From Flavobacteriaceae bacterium (GTDB taxonomy: Bacteria > Bacteroidota > Bacteroidia > Flavobacteriales > Flavobacteriaceae): a stretch of 28,685 bases of DNA. Positions 15,249 to 22,127 of this stretch are shown in pieces. The notes under the pieces are model-generated. The model was not told the origin of the DNA and made no database searches. It saw only the letters and a list, made by a program, of their open reading frames with translations. The stretch's first letter is position 1; every line of letters starts with the position of its first letter. The stretch lies in contig JAMPYA010000004.1 in the NCBI GenBank assembly GCA_023700885.1, positions 1-28,685 on the forward strand, written 5' to 3'. Both the position numbers and the translations under genes were made by a program.

Positions 15249-16208
15249 TTATTTTAACACCATTTGCTGATAATCAATAACCGTTTTAAAACCTTTATCG
15301 ATAAAATATTGAGGAGTATCTTCATTACCTGTAGCTAAAATAAAATCTCCACCCCAGGCACCTAAACTTTTAATTTGTCCGAAATAATCTGGAAAATGGG
15401 TTTGTTGAATTGGTTTTAGTTTAATGATATTACTGATTATTTGCTCATGTTGCTGTATCAATTTTTCAAATTCGGCTATGTTTGAAGTTTTAATAAATTC
15501 ATCTGTAATAGAAGAAATTTCAGTTATTTCAGAATTTATATTACCTATATTTTTTTGATATCGCTCAATGCCTTTTCTACTATCTTGTTTTTTATTTAAA
15601 TGAATAAAAAATAACTGATTTTTAAAAATAGGATTAAATTCTACACATATGACTTTTGGCATATGATCAACCAATTGATAAATTATTGGTGAATTATTTT
15701 TCGCACAAGCGATGTCGTAACCACTTCCTCTAAAGGTTTTATTTAAAAGTTCATACGCATCAACATTAGCCCATTTGGCAATATTATTGATTAAAGTAGA
15801 AGAACTTCCCAGTCCCCAATTTGTTGGAAATGTCAGTTCTGTAACAACCGAAAATCCGTTTTTTTTATTTAAAAAAGACGGATTCAATTTTTGAGCTTCT
15901 ATTAATATTGACTTAAGTGTTTCAGCCGTATTTTCTTGAATGTCTTCTTTTAACGAATAATATGATGAATTGATTAATTTTAAAGTTTTAGCATCTAAAA
16001 TACAATCAAACCAAACTTTGCCATTTTCATCTAAACTTTTCCAATGAATTATTGGTTCTTCAATGCTAACGACCTCTAAATCCTGACCAAATAGTGTAGG
16101 AATAGCCAACGCTTTTGCTCCATCTAATACTACATATTCTCCTGTTAGAAGTAATTTTCCGTTGCTATAGCTTCGACTCCGCTCAGCTACCCTTAGATTA
16201 TTTTTCAT
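15249..16208 (-). CDS. GYDIA-family GHMP kinase, candidate phosphomevalonate kinase
   Basis: A 319-aa GHMP-fold protein with the motifs that define the GYDIA group: NGKLLLTGEYVVLDGAKALA near the start, NWGLGSSSTLINN (ATP loop), GSGYDIACA, and GAWGGDFILATG near the end. Its product is not established. The window holds HMGR, mevalonate kinase and the decarboxylase but no other phosphomevalonate kinase, so this protein is the natural candidate. Start: ATG at 16208 gives MKNN, then VAERSRSY, then the conserved SNGKLLL. An ATG at 16241 would lie inside the upstream gene's tail. Residues 7-14 are encoded by a palindromic repeat (16168-16189) and look like an in-frame insertion. The gene overlaps the GIY-YIG gene end by 11 bases. 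Confidence 0.88.
   Translation of the reverse strand: MKNNLRVAERSRSYSNGKLLLTGEYVVLDGAKALAIPTLFGQDLEVVSIEEPIIHWKSLDENGKVWFDCILDAKTLKLINSSYYSLKEDIQENTAETLKSILIEAQKLNPSFLNKKNGFSVVTELTFPTNWGLGSSSTLINNIAKWANVDAYELLNKTFRGSGYDIACAKNNSPIIYQLVDHMPKVICVEFNPIFKNQLFFIHLNKKQDSRKGIERYQKNIGNINSEITEISSITDEFIKTSNIAEFEKLIQQHEQIISNIIKLKPIQQTHFPDYFGQIKSLGAWGGDFILATGNEDTPQYFIDKGFKTVIDYQQMVLK
16168..16189 (-). repeat. Palindromic element E2 in the GYDIA kinase N-terminus
   Basis: On the minus strand the core CTGAGCGGAGTCGAAG is bounded by TAGCT and AGCTA, an exact 5-bp inverted pair that includes the first and last two core bases. It shares its core with elements at 16535, 16896 and 16936 but has the opposite orientation. 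Confidence 0.75.
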
Positions 16209-16857
16209 ATTTACCTTTTTTTGGAGAGGAACTGAAGTCACTGTTATTGTCTATTCCTTTCAGTGGCTGAGCGGAACTGAAGTCACTGTTATTGTCTATT
16301 CCTTTCAGTGGCTGAGCAGAACTGAAGTCACTGTTATTGTCTTTTCCTTTCGGTGGCTGAGCGGAACTGAAGTCACTGTTATTGTCTATTCCTTTCAGTG
16401 GCTGAGCAGAACTGTAGTCACTGTTATTGTCTATTCCTTTCGGTGGCTGAGCGGAACTGAAGTCACTGTTATTGTCTATTCCTTTCAGTGGCTGAGCGGA
16501 ACTGTAGTCACTGTTATTGTCTATTCCTTTCAGTGGCTGAGCAGAACTGAAGCCCCAATTATCAGAATTTGTTTCATTTTGACAAATAGCAAACCTTTTT
16601 AAATCATTATAATTATTCTCCAACAAAGCTTTTTTCTTTTTTCTACTCCAACCCTGCACTTGTTTTTCTCTGTAAAATGCCTCATCAATTCGCTGAAATT
16701 CTTCATAATATACTAACTTTACTGGTAATTTTTTGGCTGTGTGTAATGCTCCGAATCCATTTTGATGTTGTTCCAATCGCAAATTTAAATCCTTGGTGCT
16801 ACCAGTATAATAAGATCCATCTGAACATTCTAATATATACATATAACCAATTGTCAT
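16198..16857 (-). CDS. GIY-YIG nuclease with repeat-built C-terminal tail
   Basis: A 219-aa protein. Residues 3-85 form a GIY-YIG nuclease domain (YMYILECSDGSYYTGS, RLEQH, FYREKQVQGWSRKKKKALL) with the expected catalytic residues Y7, Y17, R27 and E64. Residues 105-209 are seven in-frame copies of a 15-residue unit (SSAQPLKGIDNNSDF with small changes), polar and probably unfolded. ATG at 16857 gives the canonical MTIGYMYIL; an ATG at 16890 is less likely. It interrupts an otherwise all-mevalonate gene pair (HMGR and GYDIA kinase) and is bounded by palindromic elements in opposite orientation, so it may belong to a mobile or repeat-spreading unit. Small GIY-YIG proteins of this kind have no firmly known role. 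Confidence 0.85.
   Translation of the reverse strand: MTIGYMYILECSDGSYYTGSTKDLNLRLEQHQNGFGALHTAKKLPVKLVYYEEFQRIDEAFYREKQVQGWSRKKKKALLENNYNDLKRFAICQNETNSDNWGFSSAQPLKGIDNNSDYSSAQPLKGIDNNSDFSSAQPPKGIDNNSDYSSAQPLKGIDNNSDFSSAQPPKGKDNNSDFSSAQPLKGIDNNSDFSSAQPLKGIDNNSDFSSSPKKGKYEK
16231..16545 (-). repeat. Seven-copy 45-bp coding minisatellite
   Basis: Seven head-to-tail 45-bp units begin at 16231, 16276, 16321, 16366, 16411, 16456 and 16501, with a partial eighth at 16546. Units 1 and 6 are identical, as are 2 and 4; differences are confined to a few sites. Each junction carries an imperfect palindrome with arms AGTGGCT and AGTCACT around GAGCGGAACTGA, related to the flanking elements. Because 45 is a multiple of three, copy number can change without breaking the reading frame. 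Confidence 0.95.
16535..16554 (+). repeat. Edge palindrome of the 45-bp array
   Basis: At the domain-proximal edge of the array the arms are GGCT (16535-16538) and AGCC (16551-16554), an exact match, whereas inner units have a mismatch (AGTGGCT with AGTCACT). This copy may be the founder from which the array grew. Confidence 0.55.
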
Positions 16858-16895
16858 AAATTTATTTTTTGTTTCATTCTTTTTCCTCATCTAAA

Positions 16896-16912
16896 GGAGC
16901 GAAGTCGAAGCC
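16896..16912 (+). repeat. Palindromic element E3, degenerate
   Basis: GGAGCGAAGTCGAAGCC carries the GAGCG-AAGTCGAAG core with very short arms (GG and CC). It lies between the HMGR stop and the GIY-YIG start and has the same orientation as E1. Both E3 and E1 are preceded by the same 14-mer ATTCTTTTTCCTCA (16876-16889 and 16919-16932). Confidence 0.6.
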
Positions 16913-16916
16913 AATT

Positions 16917-18239
16917 TTATTCTTTTTCCTCACTCGGTGACTGAGCGCAGCCGAAGTCACCTGTTAGTTTTAATTGTTCATAAGCTTCTCTAACTGCAAT
17001 GTGGGATATAGATTTATCTTTAAAATAATTATTTAACAAAACAGTTTCAAATTCAGACGCTCCTAATTGTTTGATAATATTGGTTAAATGCATTTTCATA
17101 TGTCCGTGTTGAATTCCTTTTGTAGTCAACGCTTTTAGAGCTGCAAAATTTTGCGCTAAACCGATGACGGCAACAATTTTCATTAGTTCTTGAGCTGTTG
17201 GATGTTGCATCATTTCTAAAGAAAATTTAGAAAGTGGATGCAGCGTTGTTAATCCGCCAACGGTTCCCAAAGCTAAAGGGACTTCTATCCAAAATTTAAA
17301 AATTCCATTTTCAATACTACAATCAGTCAAACTTTTATATTTTCCACTTTTAGAAGCATAAGCATGAACACCTGCTTCTACTGCTCTAAAATCATTTCCA
17401 GTAGCTAAAACTACCGCATCAATACCATTCATTACGCCCTTGTTGTGTGTAACAGCTCTATAGGGTTCAATTTGAGCAATTTTAACAGCCGTTAAAAATT
17501 TTTGAGCGTATTCTGTTGCATTTTCTTTGTATAAATCTTCAACTTTACAACTTACCTCAGCCCGCACTAAACAATCTGGAACATAATTTGAAAGAATACT
17601 CATGATAATTTGAATATCCTCTCTTTTAAATGCTGCTGCAATAGTTTCTAAACAAGTGTTGATAAAGTTAGCACCCATACTATCAACAGTTTCAAAAGTG
17701 ATATGCAACTGATAATAATTAGGTAAATCTGAAGTTTTATCTCTTAGTTCAATATCTATAATTCCGCCACCACGTTTACGCATATTTTTAGTAATCGATT
17801 CAGTAGAAGAAATTAAACTCTCTTTCTTTTTAACAAAATAATTTTGCAATGCTGCTTTATCACCCAAAAACATAAAATGAACTTGCCCAACTTTTGTTGT
17901 TGAAATAACTTCTGCTTTAAATCCACCTCTTTTACTCCAAAATTTTGATGTTAGAGAAGCTGCAGCTACAACAGAACTCTCTTCAATAACCATCGGAACA
18001 GTATATATTTTATCGTTTATTAAAACATTTGGAACGACACTAAAAGGTAAATAATAATTAGAAAGTGTATTTTCTACAAAATCATCATGAAGTTTTTGGA
18101 GTTTTTTATCGGTATTCCAATATTGTTTTAAAACAACAATGGCATCTTCAGAATTAGTAAACATATGTGCTGCAATCCATTGAATTTTATCTTCTTTAGT
18201 TAATTTTGAAAAACCGTTGATTGTTTTTGACATGTTCAT
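16917..18239 (-). CDS. Hydroxymethylglutaryl-CoA reductase, class II
   Basis: A 440-aa class II (bacterial-type) HMG-CoA reductase. In this setting it should make mevalonate from HMG-CoA, although the class is often annotated as degradative. Motifs and catalytic residues: PMVIEESSVVAAAS (E86/E87), DSMGANFINT (186-195), THNKGVMNGIDAVVLATGND (K267, D283), GTVGGLTT and QHGHMKMHL (H380). These agree closely with the K267, D283 and H381 set of the Pseudomonas mevalonii enzyme. It is the first gene of the HMGR, GIY-YIG, GYDIA kinase row. The final residues, GDFGCAQSP (427-435), come from a palindromic repeat and are probably not ancestral. ATG at 18233 is an equally good start. Confidence 0.95.
   Translation of the reverse strand: MNMSKTINGFSKLTKEDKIQWIAAHMFTNSEDAIVVLKQYWNTDKKLQKLHDDFVENTLSNYYLPFSVVPNVLINDKIYTVPMVIEESSVVAAASLTSKFWSKRGGFKAEVISTTKVGQVHFMFLGDKAALQNYFVKKKESLISSTESITKNMRKRGGGIIDIELRDKTSDLPNYYQLHITFETVDSMGANFINTCLETIAAAFKREDIQIIMSILSNYVPDCLVRAEVSCKVEDLYKENATEYAQKFLTAVKIAQIEPYRAVTHNKGVMNGIDAVVLATGNDFRAVEAGVHAYASKSGKYKSLTDCSIENGIFKFWIEVPLALGTVGGLTTLHPLSKFSLEMMQHPTAQELMKIVAVIGLAQNFAALKALTTKGIQHGHMKMHLTNIIKQLGASEFETVLLNNYFKDKSISHIAVREAYEQLKLTGDFGCAQSPSEEKE
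16936..16961 (+). repeat. Palindromic element E1 in the HMGR C-terminus
   Basis: Exact 7-bp inverted arms GGTGACT (16936-16942) and AGTCACC (16955-16961) enclose a 12-base centre, GAGCGCAGCCGA. It shares the core CTGAGCG-AGYCGAAG with E2 but has different arms that are still complementary. It encodes HMGR residues 427-435. Confidence 0.8.
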
Positions 18240-18258
18240 AATTAGTTATTATACATTG

Positions 18259-18266
18259 CAAAGATA
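18259..18266 (-). promoter_or_regulatory. Probable -7 element of the HMGR gene
   Basis: Minus-strand TATCTTTG followed by CA is identical to the thrS -7 element and lies 19 bases before the ATG, almost the same spacing. A -33 TTG is not evident. Confidence 0.55.
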
Positions 18267-18342
18267 ATTTATTAAGCATTAAAAATTAAGCTTTTGTTAG
18301 TAAGTTAATTACTAAAGTAATCGATTATTAGGTTAATTTTTC

Positions 18343-18361
18343 TTAAACTTGCGAAGTTTAA
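18343..18361 (+). promoter_or_regulatory. 19-bp palindrome before the DPP-IV-like gene
   Basis: TTAAACTTGCGAAGTTTAA is an exact 8-bp inverted repeat around GCG, 13 bases before the ATG at 18375. It overlaps TAAACTTG (18344-18351), one base off the Bacteroidota -7 element. It could be an operator for a dimeric regulator or a short leader hairpin. Confidence 0.45.
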
Positions 18362-18374
18362 AAATGTTTATTAC

Positions 18375-20525
18375 ATGAAAAAATTAGTATTTCTACTTTT
18401 TATACTATCTGCATTTGTATCTGCGCAGAAAAAAACCATAACACTAGACGAAATTTGGGGAACTACCTTTAGAGCTGAAAGAATGCAATCTTTCAACGCG
18501 TTAAATGGAAATTTTTATGCAGTCTTAAACTATGATAGACAAACAAAATCTACCTCTATTGATAAATATGATTTTGCCACTTTAGAAAAAGTTTCTACCA
18601 TTTTTAGCAACACCTCAAGAACTGAAATTAGCTCAATTGAAGATTATCAATTTAATAACGATGAAAGCAAATTGTTAATAACTACTGAATCTAATCCGGT
18701 TTTTCGCCATTCAACTTTAGGGAAATTTGTGGTTTACGATTTAAAGACAAAATCAATAGTAGAAGTTGATACTGATTTTATTCAAGAACCAACTTTTTCT
18801 CCAGATTCTAAAAAAATAGCTTTTGTAAAAAATAATAACATTTTTATTAAAAATCTTGAATCTCAAAAAACTACCCAAGTTACTTTTGATGGGAAAAAGA
18901 ATGAAATTATTAATGGTGTTGCCGATTGGGTTTATGAAGAAGAATTTTCATTTGTACGCGCTTTTGAGTGGAACTCTGAAAGCAATCAATTAGCATTTAT
19001 CAGATTTGATGAACGTCAAGTTCCTGAGTTTTCTATGGATATTTATGGCAAACAACTCTATCCTACTCAAAATGTATTTAAATATCCAAAAGCCGGCGAA
19101 AAGAATGCGGTGGTTTCTTTGCATATTTACAATTTAACTTCTACTTTTATTTCTGATATTTCATTAGAAAATTACGAATACATTCCTCGCATTAAATGGA
19201 GTAAAGATTCCAATATTTTATCGGTAATGACTTTAAATCGTCATCAAAATGATTTGAGATTATATTTTGTAGATTCACAAAAATCAACATCAAATTTAAT
19301 TTTACAAGAAACCGATAAAGCCTATGTCGATATACATGACAACTTAACTTTTTTAGCTGATAATAGTTTTATTTGGACTTCAGAAAAAGACGGATTCAAC
19401 CACATTTATCATTATGATAAAACAGGAAAATTAAAGAATCAAATTACTAAAGGAAATTGGGAAGTGACCAATTTTTATGGAATCGATGAAAAAAATAAAA
19501 CGATTTATTATCAATCTGTAGAAGATGGGTCTATCAACCGAAGCATATATTCTATAAGTATTAACGGAAAAAATAAAAAACGATTAAATACATCTATAGG
19601 AAATAACAGCGCTTCTTTTAGTAAAAACTTTCAGTACTTTATCAATACTTTTTCTGATGTAAATACACCTACTTATTATACACTTCACAAAAATTCTGGT
19701 GAAAAAATTAAGGATATTATTACCAATCAAAATCTTAAAAATAAAGTAGCTGAATATAATTTTTCTGCTAAAGAGTTTTTTAATCTTCAAACAAAAGATG
19801 GAAATTTTAATGCTTGGATTATTAAACCTACAGCATTTGACGCTTCTAAAAAATATCCTGTATTCATATATCAATATTCGGGTCCAGGCTCACAATCTGT
19901 AAGCAACTCATGGTTAACTACCAATGATTTATGGTATCAAATGTTAGCGCAACAAGGTTATATTGTAGTTTGTGTTGATGGTAGAGGAACCGGATTTTTA
20001 GGTGCAGCATTTAAGAAAATGACTTATAAAGAATTGGGAAAATATGAAGTTATTGACCAAATTGAAGCGGCCAAAGAATTAGGAAAATTGCCTTATATTG
20101 ATGCAACTAGAATTGGAATTTGGGGTTGGAGTTACGGCGGATTTATGTCGGCTAATGCCCTTTTTAAAGGAAACGATGTATTTAAAATGGCAATTGCGGT
20201 GGCTCCTGTTACCAATTGGCGTAACTATGACAGTGTTTATACTGAACGTTTTATGCAAACTCCACAAGAAAATCCATCAGGATATGATGAAAACTCACCT
20301 ATTAATCATGTAGAAAAACTAAAAGGAAAATTTTTATTAATTCATGGAAGTGCAGATGATAATGTTCACGTACAAAACTCTATGCAAATGATTGAAGCTT
20401 TGGTTCAAGCTAACAAACAATTTGAATGGGCTATTTATCCAGATAAAAATCACGGAATCTACGGCGGCAAAACACGCCATCATTTATATCAAAAAATGAC
20501 TGATTTTATTAAAAATAATTTATAA
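18375..20525 (+). CDS. Secreted S9B peptidase, dipeptidyl-peptidase IV type
   Basis: A 716-aa exported serine peptidase that should remove N-terminal dipeptides, typically X-Pro. A signal peptide (MKKLVFLLFILSAFVSAQ, about 18 aa) sends it to the periplasm or outer surface. A beta-propeller follows and contains ADWVYEEEF (E188-E190), the acidic pair that holds the substrate amino group in DPP-IV. The C-terminal hydrolase domain has the nucleophile S586 in GWSYGGF, D661 in HGSADDNVH and H693 in DKNHGI; the spacing matches the human enzyme closely. It is followed after 27 bases by a POT peptide transporter gene, so dipeptide release and uptake are probably coexpressed. Confidence 0.95.
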   Translation: MKKLVFLLFILSAFVSAQKKTITLDEIWGTTFRAERMQSFNALNGNFYAVLNYDRQTKSTSIDKYDFATLEKVSTIFSNTSRTEISSIEDYQFNNDESKLLITTESNPVFRHSTLGKFVVYDLKTKSIVEVDTDFIQEPTFSPDSKKIAFVKNNNIFIKNLESQKTTQVTFDGKKNEIINGVADWVYEEEFSFVRAFEWNSESNQLAFIRFDERQVPEFSMDIYGKQLYPTQNVFKYPKAGEKNAVVSLHIYNLTSTFISDISLENYEYIPRIKWSKDSNILSVMTLNRHQNDLRLYFVDSQKSTSNLILQETDKAYVDIHDNLTFLADNSFIWTSEKDGFNHIYHYDKTGKLKNQITKGNWEVTNFYGIDEKNKTIYYQSVEDGSINRSIYSISINGKNKKRLNTSIGNNSASFSKNFQYFINTFSDVNTPTYYTLHKNSGEKIKDIITNQNLKNKVAEYNFSAKEFFNLQTKDGNFNAWIIKPTAFDASKKYPVFIYQYSGPGSQSVSNSWLTTNDLWYQMLAQQGYIVVCVDGRGTGFLGAAFKKMTYKELGKYEVIDQIEAAKELGKLPYIDATRIGIWGWSYGGFMSANALFKGNDVFKMAIAVAPVTNWRNYDSVYTERFMQTPQENPSGYDENSPINHVEKLKGKFLLIHGSADDNVHVQNSMQMIEALVQANKQFEWAIYPDKNHGIYGGKTRHHLYQKMTDFIKNNL

Positions 20526-20552
20526 ACAACTTTAACTTTAAAATTTTAATTT

Positions 20553-22040
20553 ATGGCGCTAACATCAATAAAACAAGGTCATCCAGAAGGGTTAATGACT
20601 TTATTTTTCTCCGAAATGTGGGAAAGAGTGTGTTATTACGGAATGCGAGTTCTGTTAACACTTTATTTAGTAAAATCATTAATGAAAGGTGATGCAGATG
20701 CTGCATTAATTTATGGAGCCTATACAGGATTAGTATATGCTGCACCAATTTTAGGTGGAAGAATGGCTGATAAATATCTAGGTTATAGAAATGCCGTTTT
20801 ATTTGGTGCTGTATTAATGGCTTTAGGAGAATTTCTAATCTTAGGAGGGTCTGAAGAGTTTTTAATGATTGGTATGGGAGCTCTTATTGTAGGTAATGGA
20901 TATTTCAAAGCAAATATCTCAACTATAGTTGGAAAATTATATGAAGATGGAGATCCAAGAAGAGATTCAGGATTTACCATTTTTTATATTGGTATCAATA
21001 TCGGAGCCTTATTAGCTACAACTGTTATTGCCTATGTTGGAGAAACCTATGGTTTTAGATATGGGTTTGGATTAGCTGGATTTGGTATGTTACTAGGATT
21101 ATTTGTTTTTTGGTCAGGAAGACATCATTACGCTGCTTCTCAAGGACTTAGTTTCACAGAGGAAGGTAAGAAAAAAATATTCGGATCTTTAAACAAAGCA
21201 CATTTAGTGTATATATTATCTTTTGTGTTAATTCCTCTTTGTTATTTTTTAATTCTACAAAACAGTTGGTTAGATTATATCTTGCTAGGACTTTTCATAT
21301 TTGTTTCGTACACACTTTTAAAAGCAGGTGCTGAAGCAGATAAAGAGGGAAATGTAAAAATTTGGAGAGACAGAATGATTGCTTTATTAATCTTTATGTT
21401 AATCAATATCACTTTTTGGGCATGTTTTGAACAAGCAGGAACTTCATTAACATTATTTGCTGATAGAAACGTTGATAGAAGTATATTTGGATGGGAAATG
21501 CCCGCTTCTATGACACAGTTTTTCAATCCATTCTTTATAATTTTATTTGGATCTATTTTCTCAGTTATGTGGGTTAAGTTAGCTGCAATTGGTAAAAACC
21601 CAAGTATTCCTTTTAAATTTGCCTTTGGTATATTACAATTAGCTTTAGGATTCTTAGTTACTAATATAGGATTACAATTTGTGAATGAGGCATATCAAGT
21701 CCCATTACTTACATTAGTAGTTTTATACCTATTACATACTACAGGTGAACTTTTCTTATCTCCAATTGGTTTGTCAATGGTTACAAAATTATCACCAAAA
21801 AGCATGGCAGGAACAGCAATGGGTGCGTGGTTTTTGAGTTTCGCAATAGCCAACTATGTAGGAGGTAAAATTGCTGCTTTAACAGGAGGTCATGGAGGAG
21901 AAGTCGCTTTAACTTCAGCAGAGGGCTTAGCTAAATATACCTCAATCTTCTCAACAATCGGGTTTGTCTTAATCGGAATTTCAATATTAATTATGTTATT
22001 CAACAAACCACTTAAAAAATTAATGCACGGAGTTATCTAA
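20553..22040 (+). CDS. POT/PTR2 peptide transporter 1
   Basis: A 495-aa proton-coupled oligopeptide transporter (MFS, about 14 helices). The proton-coupling ExxER motif is E21-M-W-E24-R25 in SEMWERVCYYGMR. The second signature reads VGNGYFKANISTIVGKLY (GNG in place of the usual GTG), and FTIFYIGINIGALL carries the third. The C-terminal half has ELFLSPIGLSMVTKLSP, typical of the family. It should import di- and tripeptides. It shares a transcript with the upstream dipeptidase gene and is closed by its own terminator. Confidence 0.95.
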   Translation: MALTSIKQGHPEGLMTLFFSEMWERVCYYGMRVLLTLYLVKSLMKGDADAALIYGAYTGLVYAAPILGGRMADKYLGYRNAVLFGAVLMALGEFLILGGSEEFLMIGMGALIVGNGYFKANISTIVGKLYEDGDPRRDSGFTIFYIGINIGALLATTVIAYVGETYGFRYGFGLAGFGMLLGLFVFWSGRHHYAASQGLSFTEEGKKKIFGSLNKAHLVYILSFVLIPLCYFLILQNSWLDYILLGLFIFVSYTLLKAGAEADKEGNVKIWRDRMIALLIFMLINITFWACFEQAGTSLTLFADRNVDRSIFGWEMPASMTQFFNPFFIILFGSIFSVMWVKLAAIGKNPSIPFKFAFGILQLALGFLVTNIGLQFVNEAYQVPLLTLVVLYLLHTTGELFLSPIGLSMVTKLSPKSMAGTAMGAWFLSFAIANYVGGKIAALTGGHGGEVALTSAEGLAKYTSIFSTIGFVLIGISILIMLFNKPLKKLMHGVI

Positions 22041-22070
22041 CTTGATGCATAACAATAATTAACATATTAT

Positions 22071-22106
22071 AAAAAGCTCCAACTCAAATTGATTGGAGCT
22101 TTTTTT
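22071..22106 (+). terminator. Terminator after POT transporter 1
   Basis: AAGCTCCAA pairs with TTGGAGCTT, flanked by an A run and followed by a long T run; loop of about ten bases. It lies 31 bases after the stop. Confidence 0.92.
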
Positions 22107-22127
22107 GGTTTAATTTTAAAATAATCA

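Larger units (their letters stand above)
16168..16961. mobile_element. Candidate GIY-YIG palindromic-repeat cassette
   Basis: The unit comprises the GIY-YIG nuclease gene, its repeat array, one element in minus orientation on one side (E2) and two in plus orientation on the other (E3, E1). The outer elements form inverted borders around the nuclease. It sits between two genes of the mevalonate pathway whose termini have been recoded by the border elements. Mobility is inferred from layout only; no transposase and no clean target duplication were seen. Confidence 0.4.

Noticed and set aside
16231..16545. Regular repeat array as a CRISPR
   Set aside because: Units are continuous 45-bp tandem repeats without unique spacers, and they are translated in frame as part of the GIY-YIG protein.
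16876..16932. Pair of 14-mers as a clean target-site duplication of a mobile element
   Set aside because: The second copy also leads into another palindrome, so a tandem duplication of leader plus element explains it equally well.
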